Notes: generated by a model not told the origin, from the letters alone. A stretch of 64,000 nucleotides of DNA from Billgrantia campisalis (GCF_022341425.1 NZ_JABFUC010000010.1:62001-126000), one strand, 5' to 3'; positions 46,609 to 56,397 are shown, numbered from the stretch's first letter. Translations and numbers: made by a program.

Positions 46609-47552
46609 ATCATCCCGCCGACCCGGAGTCCGAACACCCCGAGGGTGATCGTCAGGCTGGCCATCAGCGTGGTCAGGGCGATGATGCTGGCGGCCAGGGC
46701 GGCGTTGCCGCCCATGGCCTTGACCATCACGAAGCTGGCCGCCGCGGTGGGGCTGGCGAAGAACAGGAACAGCACCCCGAGCTCGCGCCCCTCGAAGCCC
46801 ACCAGCCAGGCGGCGCTGGTGGCCAGTATCGGTATGGTGACCATCTTCATCAGGCTGGCGCCGCTGGCCAGGCGTCCCGACTCCAGGATCGCGCCCAGCG
46901 ACAGGGTCGCGCCGATGCAGATCAGCGCCAGCGGCAGGGTCAGCGAGGCGAAGTAATCCCCCGAGGTCATCAGCCAGCCGGGCAGGCGAAGCTCCAGGGC
47001 CGCCACCGGAATGGCCGCCACCACCGCGAGGATCAGCGGGTTGCGGGCGATGTGCGAGAGGATGCTGTGCCAGTCGGCGCGCCGCGTCTCCTGGTAGCTG
47101 GCCAGGGCGATCACCGAGAAGGCATTGTAGGTGAGGATGACCACGCCCAGCAGCAGTCCGCCCATCGACAGGCCATAGTCGCCGTACATGCCGGCGGCGA
47201 GCGCCAGGCCGACGATGCCGCAGTTGCCGCGAAAGGCGCCCTGCACATAGACCCCGCGCTCCGGGTAGGGGACGCGCAGCAGCGACCAGCCCCAGGCGAA
47301 CAGAAAGCTGCCCAGGGTGGCCAGGGCGAAGAAGCCCAGCAGCCGCGGGTTCAGGGTGGCGTTGAGGTCGGCGCGGATGATGCTGAGAAAGATCAGCGTG
47401 GGCATGGTGGCCTTGAACACCAGCTGAGACGCCGTGGCGATGAAGGCCTGGTCGATCCAGCCCAGCCGCTTGAGTCCCAGCCCGATGAACACCATGGCGA
47501 ACACCGGCAGGGTGACCTCCAGGGTGCCGAGGAGGATCTCGAGCAGGCTCAT
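46605..47552 (-). CDS. AEC family transporter
   Basis: Auxin-efflux-carrier-type secondary transporter, about ten TM helices in two inverted halves, 315 aa from ATG 47552. Family pattern: KATMPTLIFLSII in the first half, GAFRGNCGIVGLALA, and SPTAAASFVMVKAMGG in the second. ATG 47552 is preferred over the in-frame GTG 47567 because it overlaps the stop of a 35-codon upstream ORF as ATGA, implying coupling. Substrate unknown; malonate or malate carriers are known members. Confidence 0.9.
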   Translation of the reverse strand: MSLLEILLGTLEVTLPVFAMVFIGLGLKRLGWIDQAFIATASQLVFKATMPTLIFLSIIRADLNATLNPRLLGFFALATLGSFLFAWGWSLLRVPYPERGVYVQGAFRGNCGIVGLALAAGMYGDYGLSMGGLLLGVVILTYNAFSVIALASYQETRRADWHSILSHIARNPLILAVVAAIPVAALELRLPGWLMTSGDYFASLTLPLALICIGATLSLGAILESGRLASGASLMKMVTIPILATSAAWLVGFEGRELGVLFLFFASPTAAASFVMVKAMGGNAALAASIIALTTLMASLTITLGVFGLRVGGMI

Positions 47553-47656
47553 CCGCGGGCCAGCCACAGGCCGACGATCACGGCGACGGTGGCGGTGATC
47601 CAGAACAGACGGTTGCGCAGGCGGGTATCGCGGGGCCGGGGGCTGGAATCGGGCAC
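47549..47656 (-). CDS. 35-aa putative small membrane protein
   Basis: GTG start at 47656 with AGGAG five bases upstream, then 35 codons. The product has a charged proline/arginine N-terminus (VPDSSPRPRDTRLRNR) and one hydrophobic stretch (LFWITATVAVIVGLWLA). Its TGA overlaps the ATG of the AEC transporter gene (ATGA at 47549-47552). It could be a small transporter subunit or a leader that couples translation. Not recognised; the ribosome site and overlap are the evidence. Confidence 0.6.
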   Translation of the reverse strand: MPDSSPRPRDTRLRNRLFWITATVAVIVGLWLARG

Positions 47657-47768
47657 GGGAGCTCCTGGGTGAGAGTGGCGAAATAAGAACAAGCGTTTGC
47701 TTTTCGCTTGCGTTGGCGGCAGGGGAATGGTAATCCCGTTAGTCTGCTATCGCTACCAGGATCGCCCG

Positions 47769-48581
47769 ATGTCCCACGATGCCACCCCCCACCCGCGGCT
47801 GATCTTCGCCCATGCCAACGGCTTTCCCGGCATGAGCTATCGCAGCCTGCTGGCGCCCCTCGCCGAGCGCTTCGACGTTCATCCGGTCGACCGGCTGGGG
47901 CACCATCCCGACTATCCCGTGGGCCGCAACTGGCTGGCGCTGCGCGAGGAGCTGCTCGACCATCTGCCCGACAGCGGGGAGCCGGTGGTGGGCGTCGGCC
48001 ACTCCATGGGTGGCGTGCTGATGGCCATGGCCGCCGAGCGCGCCCCGCAGCGCTTCCGCTGCGTGGTGATGCTCGACCCCCCGCTGATGCTGGGCCTGGA
48101 CGCCTGGAGCATGAAGGTGGCCAAGCGCTTCGGCTTCGTCGACCGGGTGACCCCGGCGGGCAAGACCCTGGGGCGCCGCGCGGTCTGGCCCGACCGCCAT
48201 ACCATGGGCCACTACCTGCGCCGCCGCGGCCTGTTTCGCCGCTTCACCGAGCAGGCCCTGCACGACTATATCGAGGGCGGCACCCGGCTGCGTGACGACG
48301 GCCAGGCGGAGCTGCTCTTCGACCCGGCCGTCGAGGTCGAGATCTTTCGCCATCTTCCCGACCACCTCAGCCGGCTGCCCCGGCGGCTGCGGGTGCCCTT
48401 CGGGCTGCTGGCGGGCAGCGAGTCGGAGCTGATCACCCCGGCGCGGCGGCGCCGCCTGCTCCGCCACGGCATTTGCCTGGCCCAGGTGCCGGGCACCCAT
48501 ATGTTTCCCATGGAGCATCCCGAACAGACGCGCGAGGCGCTGCTGGCGATGCTCGACAGACTGATGGAGGCGTCGTCATGA
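47769..48581 (+). CDS. alpha/beta hydrolase
   Basis: 270-aa alpha/beta-hydrolase. Oxyanion region FAHANGFPGMSYR, nucleophile elbow VGHSMGG, and a C-terminal HMFPMEHPEQT segment holding the likely catalytic histidine. ATG 47769 is preceded by CCAGGA; the frame opens at 47697 without support. It overlaps the next hydrolase gene by 4 bp. Substrate unknown; esterase or lipase-like. Confidence 0.88.
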   Translation: MSHDATPHPRLIFAHANGFPGMSYRSLLAPLAERFDVHPVDRLGHHPDYPVGRNWLALREELLDHLPDSGEPVVGVGHSMGGVLMAMAAERAPQRFRCVVMLDPPLMLGLDAWSMKVAKRFGFVDRVTPAGKTLGRRAVWPDRHTMGHYLRRRGLFRRFTEQALHDYIEGGTRLRDDGQAELLFDPAVEVEIFRHLPDHLSRLPRRLRVPFGLLAGSESELITPARRRRLLRHGICLAQVPGTHMFPMEHPEQTREALLAMLDRLMEASS

Positions 48582-49453
48582 GCGCTCCTTGCTCCCTGAC
48601 CCTGGCCGATGGGCGCCTGGCGGCCCTGGCCTGGGGCGATAGTGGTGCCCCCACCTGGCTGGCGCTGCACGGCTGGCTCGACAACGCGGCGAGCTTCACC
48701 CGTCTGGCGCCGCTGCTGGTCGAGCGGCTGGGCATTCGTGTGGTGGCCATCGACTTCAGCGGCCACGGCCAGTCGCACCATCGCGAGGGCGACTACGCCC
48801 TCTGGGACTACTGCCACGACCTGCTCGACGCCGCCGATGAGCTGGGCCAGCAGCGGCTGACCCTGCTGGGCCACTCCATGGGGGCGGGCGTGGCCTGCCT
48901 GACCGCCGCGGCGCTGCCGGAGCGGGTCGAGCGGCTGATGCTGATCGACGGCCTGGGTGCGGTGACCACCGCCGCCGCCGACGCGCCCGCCCAGCTGCGC
49001 AAGGGGCTGCGCGCTTCGCGCCGCCCACGCTCGCCGGCGCCGCGCTATCCTGATAGTGAGACTGCGGTGGCGGCGCGGGTCGCCGGCGGGGTGACCCCGA
49101 TCGATGCGGAGACGGCCGCCCCGCTGGTGCAGCGCAACCTGCGCCATGAGGCCGGCGGCCATGTGCGGCTGCGCACCGATGGCCGGCTGCTGTGGCCCTC
49201 GCCGCTGCGCCTCTCCCCCGAGCAGGCCCTGGCGCTGCTCGGGGCGATTCGCTGCCCCGTGCTGCTGGTGGAAGGCGAAGGCGGCATTCTCGGTGAGCGG
49301 GAGCGGGCGGTCGCCGCGCGGCGGGCACTCGGCTCGCTGACCCGCCGGGTGCTGCCGGGCGGGCATCACCTGCACCTGGAGCCGGCGGCGGTGGCCGGGG
49401 TGGCGGAGGCCATCGTCGCCTGGCTGGCGCCGCCGGCGGGCGAGGCGATGTGA
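48578..49453 (+). CDS. alpha/beta hydrolase
   Basis: 291-aa alpha/beta-hydrolase, a different subfamily from its upstream neighbour. Oxyanion HGWLDNAASF, elbow LGHSMGAGVA, acid near VEGEGGILGE and histidine in PGGHHLHLEPA. The HGWLDN motif recalls epoxide-hydrolase or serine-hydrolase-like (SERHL) proteins. ATG overlaps the upstream stop (ATGA). The patatin gene follows after 15 bp, so the three form one unit of probable lipid or ester hydrolases. Confidence 0.88.
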   Translation: MSAPCSLTLADGRLAALAWGDSGAPTWLALHGWLDNAASFTRLAPLLVERLGIRVVAIDFSGHGQSHHREGDYALWDYCHDLLDAADELGQQRLTLLGHSMGAGVACLTAAALPERVERLMLIDGLGAVTTAAADAPAQLRKGLRASRRPRSPAPRYPDSETAVAARVAGGVTPIDAETAAPLVQRNLRHEAGGHVRLRTDGRLLWPSPLRLSPEQALALLGAIRCPVLLVEGEGGILGERERAVAARRALGSLTRRVLPGGHHLHLEPAAVAGVAEAIVAWLAPPAGEAM

Positions 49454-49468
49454 TGTAGGAGAGCGCAT

Positions 49469-50515
49469 ATGAGCAGAACGGAGCCGGGCAAGCGTGTTGC
49501 CTTGGTGCTGGGCAGCGGCGGGGCGCGGGGCTATGCCCACATCGGCGTGATCGATGTCCTCGAGGCGCGGGGCTACGAGGTCGTGGCGATCTCCGGCTGC
49601 TCCATGGGCGCGCTGGTCGGCGGGGTCTATGCGGCGGGGCAGCTCGATGGCTACCGCGACTGGGTCTGCCAGCTGGACTACTTCGACGTGCTGCGGCTGG
49701 TGGATGTCACCTGGAGCCCCATGGGCGCCATGCGCGCCAGCAAGGTGATGAGCAAGCTGGAGAGCCTGATCGGCAGCACCCAGATCGAGGACCTGGCGAT
49801 TCCCGTCACCACCGTGTCCACCGACCTGGTGCGCCAGCGGGAGGTGTGGTTCCAGAGCGGCTCACTGCTGCGCGCCATCCGCGCCTCTATCGCCGTCCCC
49901 GGGGTGATCACCCCGGTGCATATCGGGGATCAGGTGCTGGTCGATGGCGGCCTGCTCAACCCGCTGCCGATCATCCCCACGGTCTCGGCCCAGGCCGACT
50001 TCGTGCTGGCGGTCAACGTCACCGCTCACAGCCCCCGGCCGGTGTCGCTGGACGACCTGTTGGCGTCCGCGGAGCCGACCCTGGAGGTGCCGGAGGAGGA
50101 GGCCGTCGACAGCCAGCAGTTCAGCGGCTGGATCGAGGACGTGCGCGGGGTGACGCGCCGGCTGCTGGATGGCCTGAGCAGCAGTGGCGGCGATGACGAC
50201 GCCGATGAGGTTGGGGGCCGGCGGGCCTGGGGGCGGCTGGATATGATGCTGGCCTCCTTCGATATCACCCAGGCGGCGCTGGCCAAGTACAAGGTGGCCG
50301 GCTACCCGCCGGACGTGCTGATCGAGGTGCCCAAGACCGTCTGCGGGGCGTACGAATTCCACCGCGCCGAGTCGCTGATCCGCCTGGGGCAGTACCTGGC
50401 CATGGAGGCGCTGGATCGCCACGAGGGGCGGGTTCATCACGGCTGGGGCGGCAACGAGGCGCTGGTGGTGGAGCCGCCCCAGATGCCCGACGACGTCGAG
50501 ACGGGCAAGCCGTGA
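49469..50515 (+). CDS. patatin-like phospholipase (RssA-like)
   Basis: 348 aa. Oxyanion loop GSGGARGYAHIG (~15-26), nucleophile GCSMG (~43-47) and catalytic aspartate VDGGLLNPLP (~158) form the patatin Ser-Asp dyad. A C-terminal extension (~205-348) includes an acidic loop (SSSGGDDDADEVGG). E. coli RssA-like proteins are the nearest bacterial type. Likely cytoplasmic phospholipase or lysophospholipase; substrate unproven. AGGAGAG precedes the ATG. Confidence 0.9.
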   Translation: MSRTEPGKRVALVLGSGGARGYAHIGVIDVLEARGYEVVAISGCSMGALVGGVYAAGQLDGYRDWVCQLDYFDVLRLVDVTWSPMGAMRASKVMSKLESLIGSTQIEDLAIPVTTVSTDLVRQREVWFQSGSLLRAIRASIAVPGVITPVHIGDQVLVDGGLLNPLPIIPTVSAQADFVLAVNVTAHSPRPVSLDDLLASAEPTLEVPEEEAVDSQQFSGWIEDVRGVTRRLLDGLSSSGGDDDADEVGGRRAWGRLDMMLASFDITQAALAKYKVAGYPPDVLIEVPKTVCGAYEFHRAESLIRLGQYLAMEALDRHEGRVHHGWGGNEALVVEPPQMPDDVETGKP

Positions 50516-50520
50516 CGGGG

Positions 50521-51096
50521 TCAGGCGTGGGCGCCGCGGCGGCGCAGCAGCACATAGACGGCGCCGGTGCCGCCGTCGGCCTCCCGCGCCGAACAGAAGG
50601 CCAGTACCCCGGGCCACTCCCGGAGCCAGGCGTTGACGTGGCTCTTGATCACCGGGTAGTCGGCGCTCGTCCCCCAGGCCTTGCCGTGCACCACCAGCAC
50701 GCAGCGCTGGCCCCCGGCGGCGGCCTCGCGCAGGAAGCTCTCCAGCTCCCGGCGCGCCACGTCCAGGGTATAGCCGTGCAGGTCGAGCCCCGCCTCCCAG
50801 GCAATCCGGCCGCGCTTGAGCTGGCTGCGGATGCGGTAGGGCAGGTCGGGCACGGCGAAGTCGAGCGGCTGCGAGGGGCGCACCGGCTCGACCCGGCCGT
50901 CGCTGGTGCGGCTCGTCGCCTCGCCGCTGTCGGCGGCCACCGCGGCGGCGCGGCGCTCGGCCGCCGCGGCATCCTGGCGGCGCGAGCGGCCGGGGTCGGC
51001 ACGGTTGTGGGCGATCCGACGCACGCCGGCCTCGCGCAGCGCCTGGCGGAAGGCGCTGAAGTCGTCATCGTCCGGCGGCGGGCGGCGTCGGCTCAT
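50521..51096 (-). CDS. Smr-domain protein
   Basis: 191-aa protein with a C-terminal Smr domain (~105-190): [21 protein letters not shown] and [27 protein letters not shown], which carry the LDLHG and HGxG-type motifs of MutS2/SmrA endonucleases (here HGKAWG). The N-terminal half is charged and proline/arginine rich. ATG 51096 starts [12 protein letters not shown]; the frame extends to 51195 into the prmB leader. E. coli SmrB cleaves mRNA at collided ribosomes; it cannot be decided from sequence whether this is SmrA or SmrB. Convergent with the patatin gene, divergent from prmB. Confidence 0.88.
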   Translation of the reverse strand: MSRRRPPPDDDDFSAFRQALREAGVRRIAHNRADPGRSRRQDAAAAERRAAAVAADSGEATSRTSDGRVEPVRPSQPLDFAVPDLPYRIRSQLKRGRIAWEAGLDLHGYTLDVARRELESFLREAAAGGQRCVLVVHGKAWGTSADYPVIKSHVNAWLREWPGVLAFCSAREADGGTGAVYVLLRRRGAHA

Positions 51097-51215
51097 CAGG
51101 GGGCTCGGCAATCGATCGGGGCGCCCAGTATAGCGGCCTGAGCGCGGCTGTGAACCGCCCGCCGGCGCGGGTACAATCGATGACCCTATTCGCAACCGAC
51201 CCCGCAGGATCTTCC

Positions 51216-52169
51216 GTGGCCGAATCTTCCGCTGTTTCCCGTTCGACGTTGACCCTGGACGACGAGTCGCTCTGCGCGGGGTTGATCACCCTGCGCGACT
51301 GCCTGCGCTGGGCGGCCAGTGAATTCCACCTGGCCGGGCTGTTCCACGGCCACGGCACCGACTCCCCCTGGGACGAGGCGGTGGCGCTGACCCTGGGCGC
51401 CCTGCACCTGCCCTGGAACGTCGACCCGGCGGTGCTCGATGCGCGCCTGCTGCCCATGGAGCGCGCGCGGATCGTGGCCCTGGTGCGCGAGCGCATCGCC
51501 ACCCGCCGGCCGCTGCCCTACCTGCTGGGCGAGGCCTTCTTCGCCGGCGTTCCGTTCAGCGTCGACGAGCGGGTGCTGATACCGCGCTCGCCTATCGCCG
51601 AGCTGATCGAGGACGGCTTCGCCGCTTGGTTCCCCGAGGAGCCGCCGGCGCGGGTGCTCGACCTCTGTACCGGCTCGGGCTGCATCGGCATCGCCACCGC
51701 GCTGCAGCTGCCCACCTGTGAGGTGGACCTCAGCGACATCAGCGACGATGCCCTGGCGGTGGCCCGCCAGAACATCGTCCGCCACGACGTCGGCGAGCGG
51801 GTGCGGGCGGTGGCCTCCGACCTCTTCGACGGCCTCGCCGGCCGCCGCTATGAGCTGATCGTCTGCAACCCGCCCTACGTGGATGCCCGCGATCTCGCCA
51901 CCATGCCCGCCGAATTCCGCCACGAGCCGGCCCTGGCCCTGGGGGCCGGGGCCGACGGCCTGGATGTCGTGCGGCGCCTGCTGCGTGAAGCCCGCGAGCA
52001 TCTCAGCGACGACGGCGTGCTGATCGTCGAGGTGGGCAATTCCGACCGCCACCTAGAGGCCGCCTTTCCTGAGGTGCCCTTCCTGTGGCTCGACTTCGAG
52101 CGCGGCGGCCAGGGCGTCTTCGCCCTCACCGCCGCGGAACTCGACGCCCATGCGGCGTCCTTCGTCTGA
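51216..52169 (+). CDS. prmB: 50S ribosomal protein L3 N5-glutamine methyltransferase
   Basis: SAM-dependent methyltransferase of the HemK/PrmC family that methylates a glutamine of L3. The N-terminal helical domain is followed by SAM motif I ([17 protein letters not shown]) and the catalytic NPPY (VCNPPYVDA). GTG 51216 gives 317 aa, near the family length, with AGGA upstream. In-frame alternatives are ATG 51180 and GTG 51150. TACAAT at 51172-51177 may be the -10; if so only GTG 51216 is inside the transcript. PrmB rather than PrmC from the placement before aroC and the N-terminal domain. Confidence 0.9.
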   Translation: MAESSAVSRSTLTLDDESLCAGLITLRDCLRWAASEFHLAGLFHGHGTDSPWDEAVALTLGALHLPWNVDPAVLDARLLPMERARIVALVRERIATRRPLPYLLGEAFFAGVPFSVDERVLIPRSPIAELIEDGFAAWFPEEPPARVLDLCTGSGCIGIATALQLPTCEVDLSDISDDALAVARQNIVRHDVGERVRAVASDLFDGLAGRRYELIVCNPPYVDARDLATMPAEFRHEPALALGAGADGLDVVRRLLREAREHLSDDGVLIVEVGNSDRHLEAAFPEVPFLWLDFERGGQGVFALTAAELDAHAASFV

Positions 52170-52200
52170 TTCTTTGACCCGACCATCGCGAGGAGCGCCC

Positions 52201-53286
52201 ATGTCCGGCAACACCTTCGGCAAGCTGTTCACCGTTACCACCTTCGGCGAGAGCCACGGCCCGGCGCTGGGCGCCATCGTCGACGGCTGCCCGCCGGGGC
52301 TGCCGCTGTCCGAGGCGGACCTGCAGCGCGACCTGGATCGTCGCCGGCCGGGCACCTCGCGCCACACCACCCAGCGCCGCGAACCCGACCGGGTGAAGAT
52401 CCTCTCCGGGGTCTTCGAGGGGGTGACCACGGGCACCTCCATCGGCCTTTTGATCGAGAACACCGACCAGCGCTCCAAGGACTATTCGAACATCAAGGAC
52501 CAGTTCCGCCCGGCCCACGCCGACTACAGCTACCATCACAAGTACGGGATTCGCGACTACCGCGGCGGCGGTCGCTCCAGCGCCCGGGAGACCGCCATGC
52601 GGGTGGCTGCCGGGGCCATTGCCAAGCAGTATCTGGCGACACAGGGCATCAGCGTGCGCGGCTACATGAGTCAGCTCGGCCCCATCGAGATCGAGTTCAA
52701 GAGCTGGGAGGCGGTCGAGACCAACCCCTTCTTCTGCCCCGACCCGGACAAGGTCGCCGACCTCGAGGCCTACATGGACCAGCTGCGCCGCGACCAGGAC
52801 TCGGTGGGGGCGAGGATCAGCGTGGTGGCCGAGGGGCTGCCGCCGGGGCTCGGTGAGCCGGTGTTCGACCGCCTCGACGCCGAACTGGCCCATGGCCTGA
52901 TGAGCATCAACGCCGTCAAGGGCGTAGAGATCGGCGCCGGCTTCGCGTCGGTGGCCCAGCGGGGCAGCGAGCATCGCGACGAGATGACCCCGGAAGGCTT
53001 TCTCTCCAACCACGCCGGCGGCGTGCTGGGCGGGATCTCGTCGGGGCAGCCGTTGATCGCCCATCTGGCGCTCAAGCCCACCTCCAGCATCACCACGCCC
53101 GGGCGCTCCATCGACGTGCACGGCGAGCCGGTCGAGGTGGTCACCAAGGGGCGCCACGACCCCTGCGTGGGCATTCGCGCCACGCCCATCGCCGAGGCCA
53201 TGATGGCGCTGACGCTGATGGATCATCTGCTGCGCCACCGCGCCCAGAACCTTGAGGTCAGCGTCGCGACGCCGGTACTGCGTTGA
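52201..53286 (+). CDS. aroC: chorismate synthase
   Basis: FMN-dependent last step of the shikimate pathway. 361 aa with the three signature regions [43 protein letters not shown] and [24 protein letters not shown] 52201 has GAGGAGCG upstream; the frame begins at 52150 within the prmB end. prmB-aroC is a common order. Confidence 0.97.
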   Translation: MSGNTFGKLFTVTTFGESHGPALGAIVDGCPPGLPLSEADLQRDLDRRRPGTSRHTTQRREPDRVKILSGVFEGVTTGTSIGLLIENTDQRSKDYSNIKDQFRPAHADYSYHHKYGIRDYRGGGRSSARETAMRVAAGAIAKQYLATQGISVRGYMSQLGPIEIEFKSWEAVETNPFFCPDPDKVADLEAYMDQLRRDQDSVGARISVVAEGLPPGLGEPVFDRLDAELAHGLMSINAVKGVEIGAGFASVAQRGSEHRDEMTPEGFLSNHAGGVLGGISSGQPLIAHLALKPTSSITTPGRSIDVHGEPVEVVTKGRHDPCVGIRATPIAEAMMALTLMDHLLRHRAQNLEVSVATPVLR

Positions 53287-53355
53287 ACGAGACGGCGGGG
53301 TTGAGAGCCGGCAGAGACTGCTACACTGAGGGTGACATCTGCATAGAGGATTGCC

Positions 53356-53769
53356 ATGAAGATCAATGTCGAGTTCGATCTGACGCCGGATGAGTTCCGT
53401 CGCGCCTTGGGCCTGCCCGACGTCGAGGCCTTTCAGCAGGAGCTGCTCAACCGCATCCAGAAGCAGATGGAGTCGGGCGTCGAAGGCTATGATCCGATGA
53501 GTCTGATGCAGCCCTTCCTGCAGCAGCAGGGAATGCCCCAGGGCCTGACCCAGGGGCTGTCGCAGGGGCTGGCCAGCTTCGGCACCTATCAGCAGATGAT
53601 GCTCGACATGCTGCGCAATGCCGCCACCAGCGCCCGCTCGGGCGACGAGACGACCGGGCAGAGTGACACCGAGGCCTCCAGCGGGGAGGCCGGGGAAGAC
53701 GCCAAGCCCAAGGGCAAGTCCCGCCAGGGGATGGCCAGTGCGCGGTCACGATCGCAGCGCAGCGAGTGA
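53356..53769 (+). CDS. DUF6489-like protein of the PHA locus
   Basis: 137 aa, starting MKINVEFDLTPDEFRRALGLPDV, a short conserved opening, followed by a glutamine/methionine-rich helical part (LQQQGMPQGLTQGLSQGL) and a low-complexity basic tail. It precedes phaP and phaC, an arrangement I recall from Halomonas PHA loci. Function not known; it may be a granule-associated or regulatory protein. Assignment to DUF6489 is from memory of the N-terminal pattern. Confidence 0.75.
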   Translation: MKINVEFDLTPDEFRRALGLPDVEAFQQELLNRIQKQMESGVEGYDPMSLMQPFLQQQGMPQGLTQGLSQGLASFGTYQQMMLDMLRNAATSARSGDETTGQSDTEASSGEAGEDAKPKGKSRQGMASARSRSQRSE

Positions 53770-53844
53770 GCGTTCCCGCCGCACGTCGGCGGATGCTGAC
53801 AGGCAGTTGCAACCCGGCGTCTGGCAGACTACTCTTTGTGCGGT

Positions 53845-53871
53845 GCAGCATGGCAGGAGTGGCGATGCTGC
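53845..53871. promoter_or_regulatory. inverted repeat upstream of phaP
   Basis: GCAGCAT (53845-53851), 13 nt, ATGCTGC (53865-53871), 37 bp before the phaP ATG. TGC-rich inverted repeats are bound by PhaR-type regulators in other bacteria, but spacing here differs, so this is only a candidate. Confidence 0.3.
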
Positions 53872-53907
53872 GTCGTTTGCGTTTACCGTTCTATAGGAGG
53901 CTTCACC

Positions 53908-54354
53908 ATGCCGGACAAGATGACGGAACAGTTCAACGAGCAGACACGCCAGTTCTTCGAACCCATGCGCAAGCTCAACTCGCTGATGCTGGGCAACATG
54001 GAAAAGATGACCGAGTATCAGCTCGAGGCCATGAAACGCTACAGCCAGATGGGCACCGAGCGCATGCGCAGCGCCACCGAGGTGACCGACCCCGAGGGGC
54101 TGCGCGATTTCGGCACCCAGCAGGCCGAAATGATGAACGAGCTCTCCCAGCAGATGATGGAAGATGCCAAGGTCCTCTCCGAGATGAGCATGGAGTTCAA
54201 GGCCGAGCTGGAGAAGCTGTTCAGCGAAACCGGGCAGCAGATGGCCAGCCAGGCCAAGCAGGCCGGTGAGAGCGCCAAGGCAGCCGGCGAGCAGAGTGCC
54301 AAGAAGGCAGATGCGCCGGCCAAGGCCAGCAGTCAGGCCTCACGCAAGAGCTGA
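53908..54354 (+). CDS. phaP: phasin family protein
   Basis: 148-aa amphipathic-helix protein that coats polyhydroxyalkanoate granules. Phasin pattern TRQFFEPMRKLNSLMLGNMEKMTEYQLEAMKRYSQMGTERMRSA, with an alanine/lysine-rich C-terminal tail. The ATG 53908 has a strong AGGAGG site. It is followed by phaC 195 bp downstream. Confidence 0.92.
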   Translation: MPDKMTEQFNEQTRQFFEPMRKLNSLMLGNMEKMTEYQLEAMKRYSQMGTERMRSATEVTDPEGLRDFGTQQAEMMNELSQQMMEDAKVLSEMSMEFKAELEKLFSETGQQMASQAKQAGESAKAAGEQSAKKADAPAKASSQASRKS

Positions 54355-54549
54355 GGGTTAGACTGAGCGTGATGGGCGGGCGATCCACGGTGACGTCGTA
54401 ATGGAGCGGCGTGCGCGGGATCGCTCGCTTTTTCGGGCCTGGCAATCGGGCCCGGGTATATCGGTTGTCGGTCGTTGTCTGGAACGTCGGCGAGCACAGC
54501 CGTTTGGCGATGGTGTTTCGCCGTCGTCGTAGAAGATCAGGAGGGGTCA

Positions 54550-56379
54550 ATGCAGCCAGGTTTGGAAGGTCCGTCTCAAGCCGAGCTTGAAGAGTGGAAT
54601 GCGCAGTTGCAGGAAATTGGTCAGCAGTACCAGGCCTTGATGCAGGACCTGCTGGAACGGATGGCTCCGGATGAAGCCGCCGACACCATCCAGACCGACA
54701 TTCGGGAGGCCTTTCGGGCCGGGGCGGAATCGCTGATGCGCGACCCGCAGCTGCTGTGGAAGACTCAGGCCCAGCTGCTTCAGGACCAGTGGCAGCTCTG
54801 GCAGAACGGCCTGCAGTCGCTGACCGGCCAGCAGACGGCGCCCCTGGTGACGCCGGAGCGCGGCGACCGCCGCTTCAAGGATGAGGCCTGGACCCAGGAC
54901 CCCTACTATCAGGCGATCATGCAGCAGTACCTGCTGTTTTCGCGCATGGTCGAGGAGCTGGTCGAGGAGCTGGACGGCCTGCCGGAGCAGCAGAAAGACA
55001 ATCTGGCCTTCTACGCCCGCCAGGTGGTCAACGCCATGGCGCCGACCAACTTCGTCGCGACCAACCCCGAGGTGATGCGCCTGACCCTGGAGACTCGCGG
55101 GCAGAACTTGGTCGACGGTATGGCCAAGCTGCGCGAGGACCTGGCCAACTCCGCCGGCGGGCTCAGCGTCACCATGACCGACCGCAGCGCCTTCGAGGTG
55201 GGGGAAAACATCGCCGTCACCCCGGGCCATGTGGTCTACGAGAACGAACTGATCCAGCTGATCCAGTACACGCCCACCACCGAGACGGTGTTCAAGACGC
55301 CGCTGCTGGTTGTGCCGCCGTGGATCAACAAGTACTACATCCTCGACCTGCGCCAGGACAACTCCCTGGTCAAGTGGCTGGTGGATCAGGGCCACACCGT
55401 CTTTTTGATCTCCTGGCGCAACCCGGGCCCCGATCAGCGCGACCTGACCTGGGCCGACTATATGCAGATGGGGCCGATCGACGCCATGAGCGCCATCGAG
55501 CAGGCCACCGGCGAGAAGTCGGTCAACCTGCTCAGCTACTGCATCGGCGGCACCCTGGCGGCCTCCACCGTGGCCTACCTGACCAGCACCCGCCGCGGCC
55601 GCAAGGTCAAGTCGGCGACCTACATGACCACCCTGGTGGACTTCCGGGACCCCGGCGAGCTCGGCGTGTTCCTCCACGAGCCGGTGCTGCAGGGCATCGA
55701 GGCCAAGCTCGAAGAGCAGGGCTACCTGGACGGTCGCTCCATGGCCTTTACCTTCAACCTGCTGCGCGAGAACGATCTTTTCTGGTCGTTCTATATCAGC
55801 AACTACCTCAAGGGCGACCAGCCGGCCCCCTTCGACCTGCTCTACTGGAACACCGACGGCACCAACCTGCCGGCGGGCACCCATGGCTGGTACCTGCGCC
55901 ACATGTACCTGGAAAACCGCCTGGTGCAGCCGGGCGGCATCGAGCTCGACGGGGTCAAGATCGACCTGCGCAAGGTCTCCACGCCGAGCTACTTCATCTC
56001 CACCCGCGATGACCATATCGCCAAGTGGAACAGCACCTACTACGGGGCCCTGCTGCCCAAGGGGCCGGTGACCTTCGTGCTCGGCGGCTCCGGTCATATC
56101 GCCGGTGTGGTCAATCCGCCCCACAAGAACAAGTACGGCTACTGGACCAACCCCGAGCTGCCGGACGACCACGAGCAGTGGCTGGCCGGCGCCGAGAAGC
56201 ACGAAGGGTCCTGGTGGCCGCACTGGCAGCAGTGGATGGTCGAGGGCGGCTACGCCGACCCGGAGAAAATGGTGCCGGCGCGCCAGCCCGGCGACGGCGA
56301 GCTGCCGCTGCTCGAGGAGGCGCCGGGGCGCTATGTCAAGATGACTATACCCGAGGTGCTGGGTGAAACGCAGGAATAA
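54550..56379 (+). CDS. phaC: class I polyhydroxyalkanoate synthase PhaC
   Basis: Polymerises (R)-3-hydroxyacyl-CoA into PHA. 609 aa. The lipase-like box reads SYCIGG with catalytic Cys331; Asp488 (in RDDHIA) and His516 (GSGHIAG) complete the triad. These correspond well to the Cys319/Asp480/His508 spacing of the Cupriavidus enzyme. ATG 54550 has AGGAGGGG upstream; the frame opens at 54475. No phaA or phaB is nearby, so monomer supply is elsewhere. The 54355-54549 leader shows no gene. Confidence 0.96.
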   Translation: MQPGLEGPSQAELEEWNAQLQEIGQQYQALMQDLLERMAPDEAADTIQTDIREAFRAGAESLMRDPQLLWKTQAQLLQDQWQLWQNGLQSLTGQQTAPLVTPERGDRRFKDEAWTQDPYYQAIMQQYLLFSRMVEELVEELDGLPEQQKDNLAFYARQVVNAMAPTNFVATNPEVMRLTLETRGQNLVDGMAKLREDLANSAGGLSVTMTDRSAFEVGENIAVTPGHVVYENELIQLIQYTPTTETVFKTPLLVVPPWINKYYILDLRQDNSLVKWLVDQGHTVFLISWRNPGPDQRDLTWADYMQMGPIDAMSAIEQATGEKSVNLLSYCIGGTLAASTVAYLTSTRRGRKVKSATYMTTLVDFRDPGELGVFLHEPVLQGIEAKLEEQGYLDGRSMAFTFNLLRENDLFWSFYISNYLKGDQPAPFDLLYWNTDGTNLPAGTHGWYLRHMYLENRLVQPGGIELDGVKIDLRKVSTPSYFISTRDDHIAKWNSTYYGALLPKGPVTFVLGGSGHIAGVVNPPHKNKYGYWTNPELPDDHEQWLAGAEKHEGSWWPHWQQWMVEGGYADPEKMVPARQPGDGELPLLEEAPGRYVKMTIPEVLGETQE

Positions 56380-56397
56380 GGCACGAGGAGAAAGGAG

